From contig NC_054565.1 in assembly GCF_017654505.1 (NCBI RefSeq), positions 4,646,385 to 4,710,384 of the forward strand: a stretch of DNA of 64,000 nucleotides, written 5' to 3'. The notes under the pieces were generated by a model, which was given only the letters and a program-made list of their open reading frames with translations, was not told where the DNA came from and made no database searches. A program made the translations under genes and the position numbers. Shown here piece by piece: positions 12,896 through 25,981 of the stretch. Positions within the stretch are counted from its first letter, which is position 1. Each line of letters starts with the position of its first letter. Source of the DNA: Polyodon spathula (taxonomy: Eukaryota > Chordata > Actinopteri > Acipenseriformes > Polyodontidae).

Positions 12896-14369
12896 TAATG
12901 TGGGATCACACAATTCAAGCTATTGTGAAAATGGTGACCTTCTCATCTTTAGCAAGCTGAAGACTGGCACATTAGTGAGTGCTTGTGAGTATTGAGCACA
13001 TGTTAAAATGAAGTGTGAAAATAGGGTTTACATGTATTCAATCTCCCATTGGTCATCACCAGGGCTATTTTAGCTGGAGATCTAAGCATGATGCAGTCAC
13101 CTCCTGAGACCTATTAATTTCCCATGCTGAAGGTCACATGGTCTGATTTTCATGAAAAAATGATTTTAAAATGTTGTATTGTGCTGTATACAGTACACTG
13201 CACAATTAACAGCTATGTAAGCAAGCGATTAAATAAACAAAGAGGAAGTAGCTTAAATAAATGATGCATAAAATTAAATGAAACCAATACATTAAATAAA
13301 CAAGGAAACAATCCATCGTCATCATGTTTCATATTTATTTCAACCAAATCTTTAGAACCTATTAAAACAGAAATGAAAAACTAGGTATTGTTTGTGTTCA
13401 TTATTAATTTATAAATACAGAGGTTCTACTTTTTTTGTTTATATGTAACATTTCCATCTTTTATTGCATTTCTTGCCTGTCTGACCTGCAGTAATTAGGC
13501 TATTACCACCTCTGCATGGTGAATGCTTAACACAAAACCACACATAGTCCTCTTCATGGGACCATAAAGAGATCCTTCAAATTGTATCAACTGGAAACAA
13601 CATGCATGGGAACCAAATCTCTTTTCCTCTTTGAAGACACTGAGAAAAAACATCTGCCGTTGACTTTATAAAACTTCTGGTATTTCTAGATGTACCGCAT
13701 TTGAATTTTGTATAAGGATGTAATTTGGAATGGGCCTCACTCGGGTTTGAGTTTTGGAACGTGGTACTGTTGTGTCAGTGGTTTTGTTGTGATGCTGCTT
13801 CCTGTTTGAAGTGTATGTTGATCTCAGAGTTCCCGAGGCACGCACGAGAGTGAGGCTTACACCAGACATTCCTGAGGCAGTGAGTCACGGGGAGTACAAG
13901 ACAGACAATGCCACACACACATCAAGCAAGCATGCACTTACTGAGAGACAGACTGAAGACTGGGACTGTGGACGTAATGACATGTGTCACACACTCCCAC
14001 ACCCACACACACACACACACAAAGACTGGTTTCCTTTGTTGTTGGTCGTTCGTGCGTGAATGACTCTGTCTGCTCCTTAAACCCTACTGAGATTGGGGTG
14101 TGGGTGATGTTGAAAGTTACTGGGGTCGATAAAAGTTATAACACTTATAACCATGCAAGGACTGATGGTGTGGTCCTTACATCAATAATACCCCTGAAAA
14201 GTTGCGATGCAAATCTAAATGATGTCCCGCGACAGGTTGACATGACGCTCCCGTTAAGCGCAGGTTGGGGGAAAAGGTGGTTGTCAAGGACCTCCCGGAG
14301 TAAAGGTGGGAGTCCAAAAATTTCAAGCCTTGGGTTTGTGGGTCCCCCATTTTATTAAAATGAGATAAT

Positions 14370-14475
14370 TAACTACTTCAGGGTGTTGATGGAGTTTTAA
14401 TTGGTTCAACTAAACTATTCAGAACAAAGTTGGAACAAACACCAGGGGTGGAATGACTAACTTTGGCCACCCCTG
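14370..14475. mobile_element. hAT-like MITE fragment, reverse orientation
   Basis: Read on the minus strand it starts CAGGGGTGGCCAAAG and contains 'ttgttccaactttg' and 'ttgaaccaatta', the same layout as the other hAT-like MITEs. Only one end is visible. Confidence 0.45.
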
Positions 14476-17452
14476 CGCTACACGAAATGCCACATGAAGG
14501 TTGAACTAAAGGAAATATTTCTGCATTAGAAGAGTTCTCTGACAATGACAATTACTGCAGTGGTGTTTGTTATTTTTGTTCAGGTGCTTGAATTAAGAGT
14601 TAGGAGCTGCTCTTCAGTTCCAGTCTGCCAGCACCATTAGGCGATCTGCCCCTTTGGGTCAAATTTGCTTTTATTATGCAATCCAAGCAAATGTAGGAAT
14701 GCAATTTGAAGCTACCTACTACTACTGAAGAGAAAATGTCTAATGTAGAAATATTTACTTTCATGTTTTCCGCTGGTCACTATCTTTACCATCACAAAGT
14801 AAGCTATACAGACAGGCGGAAAGTTGTGGTGGAGTTAAATATTCAAAGTTTTCTTTCATAACAACATCAAAGTGCCATAACTTGGAATCGCTTTTTTGTC
14901 ATGACTCGAGGGAGAGTTTGCACTGAAGCGAAGATGTAGCAGAAACACAGAGAGGGACTGTTTCCAACTGTTGACTGCTTCCTCGCGGAGGCTAAACTGA
15001 TTCCCTTGGGGTTTTGTTTGTCTCACTGAGGCCTGTTGTGCGGTGTGAGGGGGAGAGAAGCCAGCGTCTGGCCCAGGAATGTGGGTCCTCCCTTGGCTTG
15101 GGGTCCAGCCCAGAGCCACGCCAATATCTATCAGCTTCCCTCTGGTTTTTCTTACTTCTATTATTCTGACGTGGTGGGCGAATACAACAGCAATAAATAG
15201 CAATAAATAGTGGAAAACTGTGATATTTGCAATGGTGTTAAATGTATGTGTGTATATATATATATATAGAACAAAACGAGGTATACTACCCCGATTGGTT
15301 AGTGTCCGCTTCCACTCCTATGATGAGGCTTTAACCAATCACAGGCCAGAATATATATACATGACTGAAATATGCACTGCAGATTCAGCTAATCGTGAAA
15401 AATTAAATGCAACTTAGGAAGACTATTGTTACATCCAGGGTGATGGTAACGCTAGCCTTGCCTTGGGCCAATCATTTTCCATAATAGCCCTCCTCTCTAG
15501 TCCATATTTATATATATATATATATATTATTGTACAGCGTTACGCCTTGGGAGTTGCTATGCTCAAGCTATACTCTGTCAGTATGTGCTACAGCTGGGTT
15601 TACATTTACAGCACTGTAGCATCAACCACCTCTTGGAAGAAGTAATCTCGGAGTAACCAAGTATAGGTGGTTGTTGGTGCAATCAAGCCTTAGCAAACAA
15701 GCAAGCTCTAACCATACACCTCCCCCAGCACTCCAGACAGACCTAGCATTTTTACAATATCCAAATCCAAACAAATACCCATCAAATGTAGCTTTAAGCC
15801 CAGGTGTTGAGCCTTTGTCACTGACACAACATATAATTACTGGCATTTCCTCACTCTGAACGTGTCCTTCTGCTTTTATTATGTTGGCACAACACACATT
15901 TAAACAAAATCTTTAGGAAGTGCACGATGTTTGAAGAGGACTTTCCAGTTCTCCAACTCAATTTCAACCTGTAGGTGGCCCACTAACTGGCCCCAGATTG
16001 GTCGAGTGGGGGAATAAAAAAATGCAATCAAATAAACCTGGTCTAAAACAAACTGCATTGAAGTTTACATCTAAGATAGTGCACACAGGAGCAAGGGGTC
16101 TATTAAGTGATCCTTCCCCGCTGCAGGTGATCTCACGCAGGCTGGAGCCTTCGCCTTGTTACTTCACATATCACAAATTACAGTGACCTACTTAACAGCA
16201 CAGACACCAGAGTGAAAGAACTATGAAAGTAATTGCAGGGGAACCACTTTGCCTGGTTCTGATATATTGGTGATGAGATGTTTCTCAGCACACTGTGCAC
16301 GAGGCTCACGGTGACAAACATGTGTGATTAATATTGCTCCGATTGTAGGATTCCATCTGTCATTGCCGAACCTACAGCACAATGGGGGGGGGGTGCTGTC
16401 ATTTTCAAACAAGAAACCTATTGTGTGAGACAAGACAGCCCTCAATTGTTTCTTGAAGATGACAGTTCCCTATTGAAGAAAAGAAAAAAAAAACTATGCA
16501 AGGCTGGAGAATGGTAGATATTAGTTAAACATTACATACCCAAAATTGAGCCAAGAGAGATAAGATGGGGGCGGGGCTAAATTCCAGGGGATTTACAAAG
16601 CCCACACTTATGAAAGGAAATATAATTGCTGTTGAGTTTAATGGTTGCGTTGCTTAGCAAGCCTGCACAGGAATTAAGTAACAATCACAGACTATTTTAA
16701 TTTTGTGTCATTTGATCTAAAAGAAGAGTAGTAGTGAGTTGGCTTTCTGCTGTGCCCTCATCGCTGTGCAGTAAAACTTGTCTCTTTATTTGTTTTATTA
16801 AATATGTTCACACAGTGTACACTTGTCATAAGGCCAGATGTATTCATTATTTTAACTTTAGTAACCAGCAACTTTAAAATGAATTACTAGAAACACTAGA
16901 GTTTTTTTTTTTCCTAATAGGTTTCTTAGGGAATTGGTTAACTTTGTTATTTGAAAAATTAAACTATGTGGCTGATGTGATCCTCTACAAGATCAAAAAA
17001 AAAAGGATCTGCTCAATAAAGACCTGATATAAAAATGTTAAAACAAGCCTTGATTTGGACTGACTTGGCTTTCCATTGTATTGTGATGGGAATGCTCCCA
17101 TGCCTGCCATACACTCCCTGGTGTGTCTGGTCTTCTCTGAGCTCAGGGCACACAGGGACAGACAGCTAGCAAAGGAACGAGGGAGACATCTAGGGGTCAA
17201 TCAATGCACTACAATTTTGTTCACACTTACTGTCTCTTGCTAACCCAAGTCTATGTTTTTCAAAAAGCATTTTTTCAAGATTATTTCCGTCCATTCAAAA
17301 TTGACTTCAGAAAGGATTCTCCTTCAACTACAGTCTACGACAACAAGTCTGCTACCTTTTTAACAGGTGAGGGGGAATGACAGCACCTTTTCCAACCCAG
17401 TGCTGCAGCTGTAATGGCTTTCTACCAACTCCTTTTTACATTTCCCTTAATA

Positions 17453-18908
17453 CACTGAACAAAAATATAAACGCAACATGTAAAGTGTTGGTCCCATGTT
17501 TCATGAGCTGAAATAGCTTTCCCATATGCATAAAAAGCTTATTTCTTGTGCACAAATTTGTTTACATCCCTGTTAGTGAGCATTTCTCCTTTACCAAGAT
17601 AATCCATCCACCTGACAGGTGTGGCAAATCAAGAAGCTGATTAAACAGCATGATCATTGTGCTGGGGACAATAAAAGGCCACTCTAAAATGTGCAGTTTT
17701 GTCACACAACACAATGCCACAGATGTCTCAAGTTTTGAGCAAGCGTGCAATTGGCATGCTGACTGCAGGAATGTCCACCAGAGCTGTTGCCAGAGTATTG
17801 AATGTTCATTTCTCTACCATAAGCTGCCTCCAACGTCATTTTAGAGAATTTGGCAGTACGTCCAACTGGCTTCACAACCGGAGACCACGTGTAACCACGC
17901 CAGCCCAGGACCTCCACATCCGGCTTCTTCACCTGCGGGATCATCCGAGACCAGCCACTTGGACAGCTGATGAAACTGTGGGTTTGCACAACCAAAGAAT
18001 TTCTGCACAAACTGTCAGAAACTGTCTCAGGAAAGCTCATCTGCGTGCTTGTCGTCCTCACCAGGGTCTTGACCTGACTGCAGTTCGGCGTCGTAACCGA
18101 CTTCAGTGGGCAAATGCTCACCTTCGATGGCCACTGGCACGCTGGAGAAGTGTGCTCTTCATGGATGAATGCCGGTTTCAACTGTACTGGGCAAATGGCA
18201 GACAGCGTGTACGGCGTGGTGTGGGCGACCGGTTTGTGAACAGCATGCCCCATGGTGGCGGTGGGGTTATGGTATGGGCAGGCATAAGCTACGGACAACA
18301 AAAACAATTGCATTTTATCGATGGCAATTTGAAAGCACAGAGATACCGTGATGAGATCCTGAGGCCCATTGTCGTGCCATTCATCCGCCATCATCACCTC
18401 ATGTTTCAGCATGATAATGCATGCCCCATGTCGCGAGGATCTGTACACAATTCCTGGGAGCTGAAAATGTCCCAGTTCTTCCATGGCCTGCATACTCACC
18501 AGACATGTCACCCATTGAGCATGTTTGGGATGCTCTGGATCGACGTGTACGACAGTGTGTTCCAGTTCCCGTCAATACCCAGCAACTTCCCACATCCATT
18601 GACAAGGAGTGGGACAACATTACACAGGCCACAATCAACAGCCTGATCAACTCTATGCGAAGGAGATGTATTGTGCTGCATGAGGCAAATGGTGGTCACA
18701 CCAGATACTGACTGGTTTTCTGATCCACGCCCCTACCTTTTTCTTTAAGGTATGTGACCAAACAGATGCATATATGTATTCCCAGTTATGTGAAATCCAT
18801 AGATTAGGGCCTAATGAATTTATTTCAATTGACTGATTTCCTTATATGAACTGTAACTCAGTAAAATTTTGAAATTGTTGCATGTTGCTTTTATATTTTT
18901 GTTCAGTG
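17453..18908 (+). mobile_element. Tc1/mariner-family DNA transposon, nearly complete
   Basis: A 1456-bp element is flanked by TA target duplications (17451-17452 and 18909-18910). The terminal inverted repeats begin CACTGAACAAAAATATAAA and end in the matching TTTATATTTTTGTTCAGTG; both ends look intact. It encodes one transposase frame (next entry). The length and ends fit a Tc1-like family that is widespread in fishes. The complete ends and single visible lesion suggest fairly recent activity, and the element may still be mobilisable by a transposase supplied elsewhere. Confidence 0.95.
17699..18711 (+). pseudogene. Tc1 transposase, one frameshift
   Basis: The frame from 17699 reads as a Tc1 transposase. 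An N-terminal paired-like helix-turn-helix region (about residues 10-60, with GMSTRAVARVLNVHFSTI) is followed by a second DNA-binding region and the DDE core. First catalytic Asp is in VLFMDECRFQ and second in FQHDNA. Just after FQHDNA, near 18421-18427, the frame shifts as if one base were lost. The remainder is in the frame 18421-18711, with the third catalytic residue in YSPDMSPIEHVWDAL (spacing of DD34E type) and the end EANGGHTRY before the stop. Without the frameshift the protein would be about 337 residues, typical for Tc1. As it stands the third catalytic residue is out of frame, so the copy is inactive unless the shift is a sequencing error. Confidence 0.93.
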
Positions 18909-18910
18909 TA

Positions 18911-21361
18911 GTATATGGTGTTTGCAAACCTTCTGAGTGGTTTTGGCATCTCAAATATTGATTATCATTCCTTCTCTTTAAATCTGCCTTTATCTGGCTA
19001 TGAGTTTGTCAGGAGAATCCTAAATGCCGGGACTTGCCTACTGGGATTGTGACCTTTGAATTCTGACAGCCCCACAATCTTACTCTTGTAAGTTGTAACA
19101 TCTGAAATGAATTCACACACTCAGAGAACCGTGTCATTGTGATACTGGGCTTGCTTAAGTCATGTATCATACAAAGCAATATGTGGGGCTTGTTAAAGCA
19201 GGGCTTAGTTTATATAATGGTTGGGGTTTTTTAATGTAATATAATTCCCTACATGGGATTGAACCAAACTTACATTTAGTACCAAGAGTTGATGGTTGAA
19301 GTAAGCAGGTTGCAAACGACCCTCTTGTTATATTATTGAATTGATCAGAGGCCTTGAATGAGAAATCTGGCTCTAGTACTGAGGCAGTTGCTTCAGTAAG
19401 TGCATTCCACTGAATTGTGTTTAGTTTTGTCTCTGTGAAAATGCAGCTTGTATAAACTCTCATCTGACCTAAACATTTGCACAGAAACAGCCAAATTATA
19501 ATAAAGGGATCAGTCATATCAAGCTGTGAAAAGTTATAAAACGTTTATAATTTTTTTTTTTTTAAACTTGTCCTGTTGTGGTCAGCCCTCCTTCAGAGTT
19601 CAGTTCTTTTTGTTGTAACGTTTGCTTTCATGCTTTAGACTGCTATGTCATGCTGACTTGCCAAATTTCTCTTCTAGTTTGTCTCATTTGTCTTAATCAT
19701 GTCCAAGTGGCCATGGTGGTAATTAAGCATTCAATATAAATGATGGGAACATGCTAGAATTCAATTGCATTCTCTGGTTCACCTCAATCTCTACACATAT
19801 GATGGCTTTTATGAAGAGCCTTCTCAATTTGCATTACGTTTTGCTTCTTCAACAAGAACAGGTAGAGCTACCTGTAGAACAAGAATATAAATCCAGTTTG
19901 ATTGCTTATTTCTCCTGATTTATCAACAGACGGTAACATGTTGATATGTATTTGGTGTAAACAATGTCCAGATCTGTACAGAAACATTGGAATCGTTTCC
20001 CTTTGTAGATCACATCATGTGTACTAATGTCCCTTTCTTACAAAATGGCATTAGTAAATATTGTGAGTCCCAACAGATAAATATGATGAATTCATTTACT
20101 GAGACAGAGGTCTGCCACAGTACAGGTATTTTAAAAACTCAGCAGTAAGGGATAATTTTTTACTGAATGTTTTGGGGTTTACTATTGCAATTACATATCA
20201 TTTGGGGCTTGGCACATTAGGTGGACATAGTGTGATATTATAATTTTTAATGCAATATTACAAAAAGGCTTACAAGCTATAATTCTGGTACCATTTAAGC
20301 AGTAATGTTCAGTGTGACACAATGAAAAACAAGGTGAATTATACAACGGCAAGCACCATTCTCCTAGTCATAACAATGGTCTATGTGATGTCATATCTGT
20401 AGAGACAACTCAAGACATCCTCATGGTTCTCTTTAAACCCATATATTTCAATTGACCTCATCATAGCCCTCCTATAATCTCCGTGCAGCACTCCAGGGTG
20501 TGTGTGGTTGCGAGATGTCATTTCTTGAGTTGGCTGAAGGCACAGTGATGCACGAAGCTTGGCACTATCCCACAATGACACTCATCCTTCGTGTTATACT
20601 GTTTAATTATCTGTGGGCAATGATCTGTGCTGTTATAAAATGGCTTATTTATAGTGTGCTCAGCTGGCCTGGGCCCTCAGACTGCTTGAAGTATTGCCTA
20701 TGGCCATAATCCAATAAACTCTGATTATCATACAAAAAAGGGTTAGCCTTCACTTACTGTACGCTTGCTCTGTATTTATGAGGACCCTCTGTATGTGCGC
20801 ACACTGGTTTTATTCTCCACACTTACACTGCAAAGAGGTCTACCAACTTCATAACAGCACAGTACAGTGCCATGGATTTGGATACAAACTAAACAGCACC
20901 TGCTACAACACTGCTGTTAGTGTGGGGCCACTATTGGCAAGCCGCTGATTCAATGTGATGATTCTGCAAAGTGTTTAAATTGTCCTGGGGGATTACTGGA
21001 TACTTCTCCTGGACGACAGTAAGGAGCTACTACAAATTCCACCATGCAATCCCATCACTCCTCAATGCAATTAATGTACTAATGAATACCGTACCTGAGC
21101 TAGAACAGTAAGTGTAGGGCAGGTAGAGAACACAACACAGTATGGAGGGACACCAAAATATTTAATCAAAAACACATTTACACAGATATTAAGTCAGCTG
21201 CAGCTAAATCAGACTAAACAAGATCCTGATTGCAACGTATCAAATCAGATTCGTGATGGTCCTGTTCAAGTGGATTAACTTAGTACTGTGAACGATAAGA
21301 CTATCTTATGCCCATCCAAAGCATTTCCTGCTTAAAATGTTTTGCAGAGACATGCATCATA
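18911..21361. other. Gene-poor intergenic DNA
   Basis: No splice-bounded exon, repeat array or RNA gene recognised between the Tc1 element and the third Tc1-like MITE. Confidence 0.65.
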
Positions 21362-21672
21362 CTGCCAGAATACAGGATGCATCACCTAGAATTTCAGGAT
21401 TGAGACAATATTTTATTTAACTGACATCAAGTAATAATAGAAACTACTAAATTATATTGCTAAAGTCTACTGGAAACCATAACAGTAGTACAGTATTTCA
21501 CGTTAGATTCCAAAATGAATTTTTTTGTCATTCTTTTTCATTAAGCATATGGAAAACTACAAAGCTGTATGTAATTAAAATATTAACCTAACATTATTCA
21601 GCAGGTTTCATTCAATCTTATGAAACAGGATTAGTTAATTCTATAGGGTGATGCAAAACCTTTGGCCAGAGC
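21362..21672. mobile_element. Tc1-like MITE, third locus
   Basis: The right end is GGGTGATGCAAAACCTTTGG followed by ccagag, the inverse of the 5116 left end. The left end is decayed (gatgcatcacctagaattt). The interior 'cagcaggtttcattcaat' is the inverse of the matching part of the 5116 element. Confidence 0.65.
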
Positions 21673-22007
21673 TCTAGGTTAGTGCTCATTATTGTTCTAA
21701 CTTATTCTACTCGTTCCAATCAGCTAAACCAATTACCAGTAAAATCTGTTTGGCACACTACAACCAGGATTAAGCTAGACAGATCTGCAGGATTTTCTAG
21801 TCTGCATTTTAGTCCACTATATGTGGACTAAATCCCTGGAACACTGTAATTGACCTTTAAAGTCTAAATCAGAGTCTAAGCACTATTTCCTGCTTATTGC
21901 TGGAGAGGATCAACTATAACAAGTTGGATATGATGAACCTATATTTAGAAGATGTTTTGGCCAAAAGTCTCTTTCCTATTATACCTCAATACAATACAGA
22001 GACGAAA

Positions 22008-22041
22008 ATCATGATTTCTTTCTAATATTTTATTGCTGGGA
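22008..22041 (-). terminator. Possible MED18 polyadenylation region (34-bp repeat, distal copy)
   Basis: About 460 bases downstream of the MED18 stop codon the minus strand reads CAGCAATAAAATATTAG, containing AATAAA. The 34-base block is repeated exactly at about 23398-23431, inside the MED18 intron. Its use as the gene's poly(A) signal is inferred only from position. Confidence 0.35.
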
Positions 22042-22493
22042 CAAACATGTACCCCATCAATAAATAGAATTTTACACTCTCCTGTGCTGAATTAATCCCC
22101 CCCCCCCCAAGAGTAACTTGTTTTCTTTGCATGGGGTATCAATATAATAGTGTTAATTATCTAAACACATCTCAAATTGAAATTATTTTCTTCCTAGTTT
22201 CCAATATGCATTATAGATCTCAAAGGGAAAGGTAGGTATTATTTTAAATGCAATTAATTGAATGCTGAGCTACTAGAGCTAATCATGAAATTACCTGAAA
22301 GTGTACACGTCTATGTATTTTCTTCTTATTAAATTAGCATCTTTCTTTTGGATTTCAAATATTACACACTTAGGGAGTTCAGAAGATAATCTTACAGTTT
22401 GTATTTGATATTGAAAATCTGATCACATCCAATGTAGTTTCACACTCAATAAATGGTGACCCTCTGTTGCAAGCGTCCCGAAGCTGCAGGTGT

Positions 22494-23052
22494 CTACATT
22501 AGCCTCTTGGGGTCGATCTTGTCCAGGTGGACCAGGGGTTTGAGCTGCTCTGCAAAGTTCCTCATGTCATCAGACACGATGTCCTGGCCAGCTGGGGCTA
22601 AGACACTGAGCTCCACGAGGTTGGAGAGGGACAGGGGCTCCGTGCTCTCAGTGTTGCCTGGCAGGAGGATTCGAAACAGCTTAAACACCACCACTTTCAG
22701 GGCCCCCTTCCGGAAGATGTGCCCCTTGGCCACAAACTCGTGGTCCATTCGGAAGCCCATCTCCAGCAGGAAGTCGTGGAGGCTGTGGGAGGCCGACACG
22801 TCCACGCAGTTGCGGACCAGAGCGTGTCTGCTCTTGTCTCCCACCTCGGGCTGACCCAAGTAGCGCAGGTGCCAGGGGGCAGTAGGCCGGTCCAGGGAGT
22901 GCCTAGCCCGGAGGATGAAGGGGCTGCCCTGCTGCCCTTTCAGCAGGAACACCATCTCATGATCCACGAAGCTCTCCGGCTCCATGTTGTCACACAGACC
23001 ACGCAGGCGGTGGAGCAGGCTCTCTAAAGCCTGGTCGAGCACGCTGCCTGCA

Positions 23053-23084
<32 letters not shown>

Positions 23085-24011
23085 ATATAAGGGCAGCCAA
23101 TGTTTTAAAACTTTGTACAATTTCATCTAGGTGAATCTATGAGGTATTTAAATTGGAATTGGAGCGTTAAACACTTATTAGGGCTACTCATCCACTAACA
23201 TTACCACAATAACTTGTATTAAGAAATCAGATTTCTGTTTTGTCATACTTGCTCTCAATCTTTATTCATTATATAGTGCCTTTTGAAGAGCCACTTTGTG
23301 CAATAGGTTGGCACCTATTATGTTTATTTTTTATTTTTTGGAAGCAGTGATGTTTTTTTTAATTCAGCCCAATGGTGTCCATGTGTCCACTGTACAAAAA
23401 TCATGATTTCTTTCTAATATTTTATTGCTGAAGACTGAGCTTTTGTTTGAAGCATCATTGGCAGAAAACATATCTGGATTTGATGCCTGGGCATGGAATG
23501 ACCCACAAGAATCCATTATGGGGAGCCTGTGAAACTAAACTAGACTGGACAGGAAATGCTTAATGTACCTGAATTCAGTTGAGTCAGCAAGTGACTTTCA
23601 ACAAGGGACACCAAAACAAAACAATCATCTTATTATACAACAAATGAACTAAACTGCAACGTTTAGACATTTACAAGTGGCAGCCCTAGTCATGTACATG
23701 TACAATGAAAACAGGATCAGATTTTTAGGGTAGGCATCAAATCTTGGTTTTAAATGAACAGTTTTAACAGGGTCCAGGAATTAAACTTTGAAGACTATGC
23801 AATACAGATGCTTACCACAAGTGGGCAGCAAATCTGCTCTGTCCTCAAATGGTGCTATACAAGCAGTTATTATTTGCACAATGCATAGTGGGTGAAGAGA
23901 AAGTTTGGTATAAAATGCATGGAGCATCACACACTTACCTTGCAGCAGGTACTCCATCATGTGAATACTGCCACCTGTGACAGGCATCACAGTGACAGGA
24001 GGAGCCTCCAT
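22494..24011 (-). CDS. MED18: Mediator complex subunit 18
   Basis: There are two coding exons: 23939-24011 (ATG at 24011) and 22494-23047 (stop TAG). The donor is CAAG/GTAAGT and the acceptor TTGCAG/GC, phase 1. They give 208 residues, the usual MED18 length. I recognise the N-terminus (MEAPPVTVMPVTGG, then HMMEYLLQG), the block HRLRGLCDNMEPESFVDHEM, FLLKGQQGSPF, WHLRYLGQPEVGDKSRHALV, FLLEMGFRMDHEFVAKGH and the C-terminus LVHLDKIDPKRLM. MED18 belongs to the head module of Mediator and pairs with MED20 in a beta-barrel heterodimer that contacts RNA polymerase II and general factors in the nucleus. A 5' untranslated exon probably ends at the donor 24934, spliced to an acceptor before 24031. The 891-base intron holds a CA repeat directly at the acceptor. 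The frame is intact and looks functional. If the duplication model is right, another copy should lie left of the window. Confidence 0.97.
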
Positions 24012-24715
24012 AATCACTGACCTCAATTGAGCTGACAAAACAAACCGAGAGAAGAAAGCAAGACTGCAGTACATTATTAATCCTTTGCTAAATGTGGAGG
24101 GTTTAAGGTTCATGAGCTGTACTGTACATACCACCTCCTGCCTGCTGGTAGTTGTGTCAAATTGTGTGGTGTTTGTTTTGTGATGTGAATTAGACTGATG
24201 AGAAAGACATTAAAAGGCAAACGAGGCAGCTTGATTCAACTGAGGGAACACAAAGCCACTTTGTGGTTTGGAACTTGGTTTCAGGCCACTCGATGGCACA
24301 TCAGGGGAAACTTGGGTTTGATACAGCAATGTTGCCTTAAACTAGGTCTCCAAAATTGATAGTGACCCAAACAGGAACACGCACTTTGTGAGAGCTACGC
24401 TGAGATTACTAGGACCACATGCAGGTAAGTAGACGTAGTGGCTCAGCTGCAGAGTCTTCATTCTCTAGCAAATTAATAGGATTAAACAACTGGAATCACT
24501 CTCAGATATATGCAGTGTTGTAATGAGCGATCTGGGCTGTGGTGCCCAGACTTTACTAGTATTAATTAATGCATTCACATTACCCCAAGGAATGGGTGTC
24601 TGCAATGACGGCTGGTGGTACGTGTATAAATATTATACACTTATTTATACAGTCATAACGGAGAAGTAAATATGCATACATATATCTAATGGGCTCTGCT
24701 TACGTTATTATTTTT

Positions 24716-24719
<4 letters not shown>

Positions 24720-24759
<40 letters not shown>
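24720..24759. repeat. (ATT)n microsatellite
   Basis: About 13 ATT units, 175 bases upstream of the probable first MED18 exon donor on the intron side. Confidence 0.95.
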
Positions 24760-24760
<1 letters not shown>

Positions 24761-24933
24761 TCAAGAGCATTAGACCACTTGTTTCAAGGTACAACTGAGT
24801 TATCGGTACAACTTATTTCTCTAAACAATAGAAGATGATTTGATAACATACACAAACATAATATATTTAGTACATGATTGATTTAGTTGATTATTATTAT
24901 TAACACCCCGCATAAACGCGATAATCGACTTAC

Positions 24934-25060
24934 CTGTATCTCGTTAGAAATGTAGACACTTTTCAAGAACTCCGGTCCCCGACTTTTATGGTCTGCTGCA
25001 ACCCGTTCCTGCTTCTCTTCCGCCGGGTACGTGTCTTAATATAATCCGTGGCTTTAACTT
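24934..25060 (-). promoter_or_regulatory. Probable MED18 5' untranslated exon and promoter region
   Basis: A strong donor on the minus strand (ATACAG/GTAAGT, exon end at 24934) sits 0.9 kb upstream of the MED18 start exon, whose acceptor (TTGTCAG) precedes 24031. The stretch is richer in G+C and CpG than its surroundings, as expected for a housekeeping promoter. The right end is approximate because no TATA box or start site is evident. Confidence 0.5.
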
Positions 25061-25910
25061 TGCCGCGCTCAATAAAATGAAACACGGCAATATGAAAGGA
25101 AACGAAACCCTTCCTCTACTGACATTGACAGACCCAAACCCAGACTATATCCAGTACATCCCAATGCACGGAGTTCCTCTCCACTTGCACTCAGATTTAA
25201 ATGATCGGAGGCCGAAGTCGTCCAGTAATCAAATTCACCGCTACAGAGATGCGCATCGCCTAGTTGAGACTGCGCAGGTCGATTTCCGTCGTTTTCTATA
25301 CATCGTTTTTCAAAAAATATACTCCACATATTCCCGTTTAACTACATGATTTATTGTGTATTGCAGAGTGAGACGTGGTGTTCAGTGTTCAGCTGTGTGA
25401 TGTGTATAGTATGTGTTGCACTTATGAATTCAATACCTGGGCTAATGTAAAATGTATAGATTATTCCTATACCCTATAGGTCAGATACTGGGTGTATTTG
25501 AATCATCCTGTCTATAAACTGTTGGGTTTGGTTTGATGAGTTGTATCCCCGTGTTTCTCTATTGGTTATTCTAACTGCTGTTACAGTAACAGATGCAATA
25601 CATGAGCTTGTATTACTGTAAAGAGCTCTTATCCGCAGCCCCCTCTTAATTACAGTTACCAGACGTTGTATTTACATATTTAGAAGTGCAAAACTGTAGC
25701 AGTGAACTCAGCACAGTAATGTATTATACAAAAATAAAAAGATAAAATTATTATTAAATTATTATTTGTTTAATAATTCTGATTATGTGTTTAATAATAC
25801 ATATTCAGTTTAACTTCGTGGAGCATGGCTAAGTTTTTAAACTTTTTTTTTTTCTTGGAAGTACCACCAGCCAAGTTAACCTTTTAAGTTAGTCCCGATT
25901 GTGTAATGAT

Positions 25911-25912
<2 letters not shown>

Positions 25913-25978
<66 letters not shown>
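25913..25978. repeat. (CA)n microsatellite (right duplicate)
   Basis: Counterpart of 673-736, about 33 units. Confidence 0.98.

Positions 25979-25981
<3 letters not shown>

Larger units (their letters stand above)
9906..17450. other. Gene-poor intergenic DNA
   Basis: Apart from the dispersed repeat at 12098-12895 and the MITE fragment near 14370 I see no gene. There are short homopolymers (A then G at 11710-11740, G at 16384-16393), a CA tract near 14000 and TA tracts near 15255 and 15510. Frames such as 13984-14358 and 14856-15203 have no family features. Confidence 0.7.

Noticed and set aside
17702..18511. 269-residue minus-strand frame inside the Tc1 element
   Set aside because: It is the antisense shadow of the transposase reading frame.
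25077..25349. Plus-strand 90-residue frame divergent from the MED18 promoter
   Set aside because: No recognisable domain, no convincing splice donor, and it overlaps an equally open minus-strand frame. It may just be GC-richer promoter DNA.
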